In this document: positions 58,484 to 64,000 of the stretch, piece after piece
How the letters are laid out: each line of letters starts with the position of its first letter
Position numbering within the stretch: the first letter of the stretch is position 1
NCBI RefSeq assembly: GCF_016406305.1
Contig: NZ_CP066369.1
Location: forward strand, 3,242,501-3,306,500
DNA: 64,000 nucleotides
From: Shewanella putrefaciens
GTDB lineage: Bacteria > Pseudomonadota > Gammaproteobacteria > Enterobacterales > Shewanellaceae
Direction: 5' to 3'
Made by a program: the position numbers and the translations under genes
The notes under the pieces: model-generated
The model's database searches: none
What the model saw: the letters and a program-made list of their open reading frames with translations, nothing else
Told to the model about the DNA's origin: nothing

Positions 58484-59308
58484 ATGCGTGTAGGGACTCA
58501 AGCAAGCATAAAAATACCCCGACAATTTTATTTGCCCCTGCCATTTTTGCTTGGTTTCACTTTGTTATTCCTTTCGGCGGCAAGCTCCCTCGTCTTCGCC
58601 GAAGAAAGCTCTCCTCTGGCAAGCACAACTCCCCAACAGGCGATCACTCTGGCGGCGGAGGATAGTTGGCCTCCCTTTGCGAATCAGTTCGGACAAGGTA
58701 TTTCCCACCGCTTAATTACCGCCGCATTTAGGCAATCTAATATCGAAGTCAATAGCCTAGTCGTCCCCTATTCCCGTGCCTTAATGATGGCGGAAAAAGG
58801 CGCTGTAGACGGTGTCTTTAATGTGACTAGAGAGGCGAGCACTGAGCAGCGATTTGTGTTTGGTACTACGCCCTTATTTATTGCTACAGCCTCTTTTTAC
58901 CATAAAAAAGGACAGGCTATAAAAGCGGGCAATAAATGGGATCTGCCTAAGGGCACTGTCGTTGGGGTGATAAAAAGCTACGAATATGGTGATGAGTTCC
59001 CCCTATTAGTCAAACAAAGACAGCTCAACCTAGTGCAAGTTGCCACACAGCAGCAGTTAATTAATTTATTGCTGATAGGACGCATAGATACGGCGTTAAT
59101 GTTCGACCTCGTCGCTAAAGATAATTTACAGAAGATGGGGGTGGGTGATGAGGTGATCCCTGCCTTTAACAATCACAGCAGCAATATTTACCTCGCATTT
59201 TCCAAGGCAAATCCCAAGTCAGTTCTGCTCGCTCAGGCACTGGATAAAGGATTATTACAACTTAAAAGTGATGGTCAATATCAACAACTCTTCGCCACAG
59301 AGCAATAG
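58484..59308 (+). CDS. Periplasmic solute-binding protein (SBP_bac_3 type)
   Basis: 274 residues with a long N-terminal signal peptide ending SLVFAEE. The family 3 fold is shown by ITLAAEDSWPPFANQFGQGISHRLITAAF, ALMMAEKGAVDGVFNVTREAS and the C-terminal LKSDGQYQQLFA. No transport partners are adjacent. Its stop lies four bases from the stop of a convergent LysR gene. Ligand unknown. Confidence 0.82.
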   Translation: MRVGTQASIKIPRQFYLPLPFLLGFTLLFLSAASSLVFAEESSPLASTTPQQAITLAAEDSWPPFANQFGQGISHRLITAAFRQSNIEVNSLVVPYSRALMMAEKGAVDGVFNVTREASTEQRFVFGTTPLFIATASFYHKKGQAIKAGNKWDLPKGTVVGVIKSYEYGDEFPLLVKQRQLNLVQVATQQQLINLLLIGRIDTALMFDLVAKDNLQKMGVGDEVIPAFNNHSSNIYLAFSKANPKSVLLAQALDKGLLQLKSDGQYQQLFATEQ

Positions 59309-59312
59309 TATA

Positions 59313-60206
59313 TTAAGACTGCTGCGAGCGAATAATCTCTTGATTTACCCAGTATAAAAGCTGTTTTATCGCCTTAGAAAGAATCTGATTTTGCCGCACT
59401 ATATAGCCCAAGCTCGTGCTTGGAAATTGTGCCAGCGGCGTGACTTTAGTCGTCAAATTAGCCTTAGTGTAAATCGAAAACTCAGGCACAATCGCCACCC
59501 CGAATCCGGCTTCAGCCCAATCAATTTGCGCATCAACACTGCCCACCTCCATGATCCTGTAACTGGGCAGATTTAAGGATGGGAGTGCGGGATCCAATAA
59601 CTCACGGGTACGCGTATCGTGGCCGAGTAAAATCAATGTCGGTTGCTCGGCAAGTGGCGTATCCGCTGACAATTTTGCCTGTTGCCAAAGCTCCAGATTA
59701 TCCCCAAGGGCACACCATTTAATTTGTTGTAACTCAGTAAAATGCAGCGGTTGACTCTCCTTTTGCGCGATCACAAAACCTAAATCGGCTTCGGCATTGG
59801 TCACTAACTCCGAGGCCTGCGAAGATGTGGTATTAAGCAGTGAAAAGTCAATTCCCGGAAACTCCGCCTTAAAGAGCTGAAACGGCTGGATCAACAGCAA
59901 CCGCGAAATAATATCACTCGCCGCAATGGTGAGAGTGCCTTGGCTAAGATCGTTAATTGCATTCAGATCCGCCTGACAAATTTGCAATTCCATCAGGGTC
60001 TTTTGGCTGCTCTCTAACAGACGAAATCCCGCCTGCGTCAATCGAAAGGGATTACGTTCAATCAACTTCACCCGAGTCGTTTGTTCTAACTGCTTAATGT
60101 GTAAGCTCACATTAGGCTGTGTCATATGCAATGCCGCCGCAGCCTTACCAAAATGCTTATGTTCAGCGAGGACGACAAAGGTTTTTAGCCAGTGGAGATC
60201 GAGCAT
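59313..60206 (-). CDS. LysR family transcriptional regulator
   Basis: 297 residues from ATG 60206 (GGGG five bases upstream); the longer frame begins with TTG 60218. N-terminal helix-turn-helix MLDLHWLKTFVVLAEHKHFGKAAAALHMTQPNVSLHIKQLEQTTRVKL, then an effector domain starting GTLTIAASDIISRL. It is divergent, with 141 bases between, from the purA paralog, and may regulate it. Co-inducer unknown. Confidence 0.9.
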   Translation of the reverse strand: MLDLHWLKTFVVLAEHKHFGKAAAALHMTQPNVSLHIKQLEQTTRVKLIERNPFRLTQAGFRLLESSQKTLMELQICQADLNAINDLSQGTLTIAASDIISRLLLIQPFQLFKAEFPGIDFSLLNTTSSQASELVTNAEADLGFVIAQKESQPLHFTELQQIKWCALGDNLELWQQAKLSADTPLAEQPTLILLGHDTRTRELLDPALPSLNLPSYRIMEVGSVDAQIDWAEAGFGVAIVPEFSIYTKANLTTKVTPLAQFPSTSLGYIVRQNQILSKAIKQLLYWVNQEIIRSQQS

Positions 60207-60347
60207 AGTGCACCCCAAGACAATAAAAATGCATTAATCATGGGACAATGATATATGAAATTCTTATCAGCACGATAACTATAATTAATTTCTCTTATTT
60301 ATATTGGAGGTCTAGCATAACCGCTTAATCAATGTGGAGATGATGTT

Positions 60348-61604
60348 ATGCCGTCTATCGTGGTTGTGGGTGCAAATTGGGGTGATGAAGGCAAAGGCCG
60401 CATCGTAGATTATTTAGCCGCGGATGCCGCTGCCAGTATTCGCTTTCAAGGCGGTAACAACGCCGGACATACCGTAGTCAACGACTATGGCACCTTTAAA
60501 TTACACCAATTACCGAGTGGCATTTTCAACCCTAACTGCATTGCAGTATTGGGCCCAGGCATGGTGATCAGCCCAGAAAAACTCAGCGTTGAAATTGCTG
60601 AAGTTGAAGCGACAGGTGTTGAGGTCAAATTATGCATTTCTGACCGCGCGACCCTGTGCTTACCGCTACATGCATTAGAAGATACCTTAGAAGAACAACG
60701 TCTTGGCGACCTGGCCTATGGTTCAACCCGTCAAGGGATTGCACCTGCCTATGGCGATCGCGTGATGAAAAAAGGCATTTTAGTCGGCTGGTTAAACCAA
60801 CCCGAAGTGCTGCAAGAGCGCATTCAATTTATGCTCGACTGGAAATTGCCGCAGTTAAAAGCACTTTATCCAAGCTGCGATTTTAATCAAACCGCCGCCG
60901 AAATGACCGCATGGTTATTAGAAGTGACTGCGCCTTGGCGTCCGTTTATTTGTAATGTGACCGAGCCATTAAAAGCATTGCAAAAACAAGATGCAAACCT
61001 ATTGTTTGAAGCCCAATTAGGCGCTGGCCGCGACTTAGTCTATGGCGAGTATCCTTATACCACGTCTTCAAACGTGACCGCCGCTTACGCAGGTATCGGC
61101 AGCGGTTTACCCGCACTGCGCCCAGAGCGCGTGATTGCGGTAGCGAAAGCCTTTAGCTCATCAGTGGGCACTGGTACCTTAGTGACCGCAATGGAAGAGC
61201 AAGATGCCTTCCGTGAAAACGCCAACGAATTTGGTGCAACCACAGGTCGTCCACGTGACATGGGTTACTTCGACGCCGTTGCCACCCGTAATGGTGTTGA
61301 GCTGCAAGCGGCAACTGAAATTGCCCTGACTAAGATTGATTGCCTATCGGGCATGAAAGATCTGAAAATCTGTGTTGCCTATGCCGGTGAGCACACTGAG
61401 AACCCGATTTGGCCACAAACCGCCGCATTGAGCCCAGTGTATGAGCAAATGCCAAGTTGGAGCGAAGATATTACCGGTTGTCGCACTTTCGACAGCCTGC
61501 CAGTGGCAGCGCAGCAATATGTTGAACGTATCGAAGAGTTAATGGGTGTGCGCGTCAGCATGGTGTCCGTTGGACCTGAGCGCGATCAAATGATCATCCG
61601 CTAA
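60348..61604 (+). CDS. Divergent adenylosuccinate synthetase paralog
   Basis: 418 residues, homologous over its full length to PurA (IMP + aspartate + GTP to adenylosuccinate), but clearly diverged. The P-loop-like start is VVVGANWGDEGKGRIVDYLA with the catalytic aspartate kept; the catalytic histidine is in NNAGHTVV. GTP-base motif LTKID is kept. Where E. coli has GTTGRGIGP this has GSTRQGIAP, and TTGRRRRTG is TTGRPRDMG. These changes touch substrate-binding loops. A normal purA is expected elsewhere. Single-gene unit, strong terminator after it, divergent LysR before it. Confidence 0.9.
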   Translation: MPSIVVVGANWGDEGKGRIVDYLAADAAASIRFQGGNNAGHTVVNDYGTFKLHQLPSGIFNPNCIAVLGPGMVISPEKLSVEIAEVEATGVEVKLCISDRATLCLPLHALEDTLEEQRLGDLAYGSTRQGIAPAYGDRVMKKGILVGWLNQPEVLQERIQFMLDWKLPQLKALYPSCDFNQTAAEMTAWLLEVTAPWRPFICNVTEPLKALQKQDANLLFEAQLGAGRDLVYGEYPYTTSSNVTAAYAGIGSGLPALRPERVIAVAKAFSSSVGTGTLVTAMEEQDAFRENANEFGATTGRPRDMGYFDAVATRNGVELQAATEIALTKIDCLSGMKDLKICVAYAGEHTENPIWPQTAALSPVYEQMPSWSEDITGCRTFDSLPVAAQQYVERIEELMGVRVSMVSVGPERDQMIIR

Positions 61605-61620
61605 TAGCGACGTTTACCCT

Positions 61621-61657
61621 AAGCCATATTCACTGCGGTGAATATGGCTTTTTGCTT
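61621..61657 (+). terminator. Terminator after purA paralog
   Basis: Stem AAGCCATATTCAC / GTGAATATGGCTT with loop tgcg, then TTTTTG, 17 bases past the stop. Confidence 0.92.
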
Positions 61658-61730
61658 TTTATAGTTTTGTTTAACGCCATAAACCGCTAGACTGCGCCCA
61701 ACGATAAACACAAAAACTTGCTAATATCCC

Positions 61731-62156
61731 ATGCCACAATTTAGCCCAACCTATTCTTTCCCGGTACAAATTTACTACGAAGATACCGATTTTTCTGGCG
61801 TGGTTTATCACCCTAACTTTTTGAAATATTTCGAACGTGCCCGTGAGCATGTGATTGGTGCCGAGCGCTTAAGTGCCCTATGGCAACAAAACCAACTGGG
61901 TTTTGCCGTGTATCGTAGCGATATGCTGTGCCATGAGGGGGTAGAGTTTGCCGATATTATCGATGTGCGCACCCGGTTTTATTTTGAGAGTAAATATCGC
62001 ACCGTATGGCAGCAGGAAATATGGCGACCACAGGGCAAAAAACCTGCGGTCACGGCCACAATTGAAATGGTGTGCATGAATCAAGCTCGCCAGCTCGCCC
62101 CAATGCCAGCGGAGTTAATTGCCGTCCTCAGTAGCGGATTTGAACTGAACCAATAA
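61731..62156 (+). CDS. YbgC-type acyl-CoA thioesterase
   Basis: 141-residue hotdog-fold thioesterase of the 4-hydroxybenzoyl-CoA thioesterase group. The signature YYEDTDFSGVVYHPNFLKYF with the catalytic aspartate (EDTD) and following ERAREH is exact to the family. It is not next to tol-pal genes, unlike E. coli ybgC, so it may be a second family member. Hydrolyses short- to medium-chain acyl-CoA or acyl carrier thioesters in general; the natural substrate is not known. Confidence 0.88.
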   Translation: MPQFSPTYSFPVQIYYEDTDFSGVVYHPNFLKYFERAREHVIGAERLSALWQQNQLGFAVYRSDMLCHEGVEFADIIDVRTRFYFESKYRTVWQQEIWRPQGKKPAVTATIEMVCMNQARQLAPMPAELIAVLSSGFELNQ

Positions 62157-62170
62157 GCATCTGCATAAAC

Positions 62171-63664
62171 CTAAAAACGCTGTAATTGAGCCCAGTTCAT
62201 TTCCAGTTCTGCGGCTCTCATGGGTTTAGCATAATGCATCCCCTGCAGTGTATCTGCGCCCATTTCCACTAAGATTTCACGTATTTCAGGGGTTTCAACC
62301 CCTTCGACAGTGACATCATAGCCGAGCTTTTTCGCGATAGTGATACTGGCCTCGAGAATGTATTCCGCCGATTTATTCTGCTCAAGATCCCTTAAAAAAG
62401 CCTTATCGATTTTGACCTCATTGGCGGGCAAATGCTTTAAGTACGCGAGGGACGAATGGCCAGTACCAAAGTCATCGATAGCGAGTTTGATCCCCAGTTT
62501 GCGAATTTCCCCTAAGGTTTCCACTGCCTTGTTGAGATCCGCCATCAAGGTACTTTCGGTAATTTCGATCATTAAACATTCTGGGGGCAATTGGTAATGG
62601 GCAAGACGCGCCGCCAACTCCTGGGGCAAGGTTTCACTGTCAAGATCCCGGGTCGATAGATTGACCGCCACACACAGCTTCATCCCCATGGCCCGCCATT
62701 TCACCTGCTGAGCTAACACTTGCTCCAACGCCCAGCGGCTCACTAAATCAATCATCCCGGCGTATTCTGCCAAGGGGATAAATTCCCCGGGGGAAATGAA
62801 TCCCAAGGTTTCGTGCTCCCAACGTATTAACGCTTCAACTTGGGTGCACTGCCCCGTTTTTACATCCAGCTTAGGCTGATACACCATATACAAGTGATTA
62901 CGCTGTAAGCCTTTGGGTAAACTGTCAATAATCTGCAGTTCCCGCAGTTGCCTAATATCATCATTCTCACTGTAATAGGCAATGGCACTGCGTGTCACAC
63001 GCGCTTTGTTAAGGGCAAGATCGAGTCTGCGCAGCATATTACTGGCATCGGCATGGTGCTGCTCTAGCTGTACGCACCCCACCTGAACCCGCACACTGAC
63101 AGGCGTCTCTTTAATCCTAAAGGGCACCTGTAGGCGGCCGCGCAGTTGCTGTAATTGCTCCTCAGATAGGCTCTGCTCATAGTACAGAAAAAACTCATCG
63201 CCATTTAAACGCGCAATCAGTCTTGGGGCGACACAGAGACTGGTTAATCGCTCAGCAAACTGCTGCAGTAAGATATCGCCAAACACAAAGCCGAAAAGAT
63301 CATTTACATAGCGAAACCGATAGATATCAAGCAACACCATAGTACCTTGAGTGATCGGCATCATGGAGGCTAAGGTGCGTTTCAACCCGAGGCGGTTGCT
63401 GAGCCCGGTCAGTCTATCCTTACCTGTTCCCGCGGGTAAGGCGGCTAACATCTCATTTAAAGAGTGATAGAGCGGGGCAAATTCCTGCGGCACTATGGGG
63501 ATATTGAGGGGCTGACGTTCAATCTTTTGTTGGTCAAGCTGCGGGCAAAGTTGCGCTAAAAATCGTTGTTGTTGTCGCAAAGAGCGGTATTTTTCTAACA
63601 AAATGTACAGCACACCTATCAAGATGATAAACAGTGCTACCCCAATAAATCCCAACATAATCAT
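62171..63664 (-). CDS. GGDEF/EAL protein, likely c-di-GMP phosphodiesterase
   Basis: 497 residues. One N-terminal membrane helix (MIMLGFIGVALFIILIGVLYI), a short linker, then GGDEF and EAL. The GGDEF signature reads NGDEF, so cyclase activity is doubtful. The EAL domain keeps VEALIRWEH, EITES, IDDFGTGHSSLAY, KIDKAFL and VEGVE, so c-di-GMP hydrolysis is expected. The sensory region is minimal. It is convergent with the YbgC-type gene, 14 bases away, and is followed upstream by the unrecognised edge gene on the same strand. Confidence 0.9.
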   Translation of the reverse strand: MIMLGFIGVALFIILIGVLYILLEKYRSLRQQQRFLAQLCPQLDQQKIERQPLNIPIVPQEFAPLYHSLNEMLAALPAGTGKDRLTGLSNRLGLKRTLASMMPITQGTMVLLDIYRFRYVNDLFGFVFGDILLQQFAERLTSLCVAPRLIARLNGDEFFLYYEQSLSEEQLQQLRGRLQVPFRIKETPVSVRVQVGCVQLEQHHADASNMLRRLDLALNKARVTRSAIAYYSENDDIRQLRELQIIDSLPKGLQRNHLYMVYQPKLDVKTGQCTQVEALIRWEHETLGFISPGEFIPLAEYAGMIDLVSRWALEQVLAQQVKWRAMGMKLCVAVNLSTRDLDSETLPQELAARLAHYQLPPECLMIEITESTLMADLNKAVETLGEIRKLGIKLAIDDFGTGHSSLAYLKHLPANEVKIDKAFLRDLEQNKSAEYILEASITIAKKLGYDVTVEGVETPEIREILVEMGADTLQGMHYAKPMRAAELEMNWAQLQRF

Positions 63665-63753
63665 ACCTAGGCCTCAATCTTACCGCGTAAGCTTATTTCC
63701 AATGGGACTCAGCGTTTGTCGCTGAGTCACCATTTGAGTTCCATTTAGGCCGA

Positions 63754-64000
63754 CTATTGGTAACTTTCTCTAATAGAATGGAATTTATCCATAAATTCAT
63801 CACTGGCGAGGTCGCCAGCCGATACAGGCAATCCCCGTGCAACAAATACGTCTAAACGCTGCTCTAACTCTGTGCCTGCACGCAATTCGCCCGAATAAAA
63901 TGCCGCGGCGCGGATAAAATCTAAGTAAGTTACATGCTCGGGCAAATAAGGAAGATCCGCCCAGCGCTCAACTACTTCCATCACTTCGGGGGCAAAATCC
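63754..64000 (-). CDS. C-terminal part of an unrecognised protein (continues past right edge)
   Basis: The frame is open from the stop at 63754 to the window end. The last residues include ERWADLPYLPEHVTYLDF and ELEQRLDVFVARGLPVSAGDL, soluble and acidic. An internal Met at 63984 is unlikely to be the true start, because the frame continues upstream (GFAPEV before it). Family not recognised. Confidence 0.55.
   Translation of the reverse strand, partial: DFAPEVMEVVERWADLPYLPEHVTYLDFIRAAAFYSGELRAGTELEQRLDVFVARGLPVSAGDLASDEFMDKFHSIRESYQ

Noticed and set aside
60348..61604. Phage-type PurZ (2-aminoadenylosuccinate synthase)
   Set aside because: The catalytic aspartate of WGDEGKG is kept, which fits PurA chemistry better, and there are no phage genes around.

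Overview
This window reads as chromosome of a gamma-proteobacterium, most probably Shewanella. The gene order surE-truD-ispF-ispD-ftsB-eno-pyrG-mazG, the relA/rlmD/barA block and the nrdR-rib-nusB-thiL-pgpA block are all typical of that group. Other Shewanella-like traits are a degenerate RibBA, a GlyGly-CTERM protein and several GGDEF/EAL proteins. The genus call is inference from gene order and protein likeness. No rRNA, tRNA, CRISPR array or intact mobile element was seen.

Layout. 1-7643 (minus strand): housekeeping run for nucleotide pools, glycolysis, isoprenoid precursors, cell division and tRNA modification, with surE cut by the left edge. 8076-10968 (plus): agmatine deiminase and an amidase-signature enzyme. 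10969-11700: gene-poor stretch with a terminator, an octamer repeat and the remains of a Y1/REP-associated transposase. 11701-20101: outer-membrane protein, relA, rlmD, barA and a DUF416 gene. 20169-25206: LysR with a divergent AEC transporter, SOS-controlled recN, and a double-domain universal stress protein. 25305-32851 (minus): pgpA, thiL, nusB, the riboflavin genes, nrdR, glyA. 33041-34708: ettA. 34904-38323: a very AT-rich gene for a giant secreted GlyGly-CTERM protein, probably acquired.

38602-47642: accessory genes, namely LysR with an internal pentapeptide repeat, an MBL-fold/DsbA-like pair, a solute-binding protein, an RND efflux pair and a NYN-domain protein. 47738-52140 (minus): a tight four-gene operon coding for a periplasmic cupredoxin-like protein, a membrane c-di-GMP phosphodiesterase, a DUF3034 outer-membrane protein and a lipoprotein-anchored truncated hemoglobin. 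This is the best candidate for an undescribed system. 52436-57758: AcrAB/MexEF-like RND pump with a divergent TetR gene and three repeated operator-like sites between them. 57846-64000: OsmC protein, a second solute-binding protein, LysR divergent from a divergent adenylosuccinate synthetase paralog, a YbgC-type thioesterase, a GGDEF/EAL protein and an unrecognised partial gene at the right edge.

Themes: core metabolism sits beside envelope and signalling genes. Two proteins carry a degenerate GGDEF with an intact EAL domain, so both look like c-di-GMP degraders. Two unrelated genes (mazG and a LysR gene) carry in-frame 15-bp tandem repeats. Many start sites were moved to a downstream ATG with a better ribosome site or better family fit; each such choice is stated in the entry.
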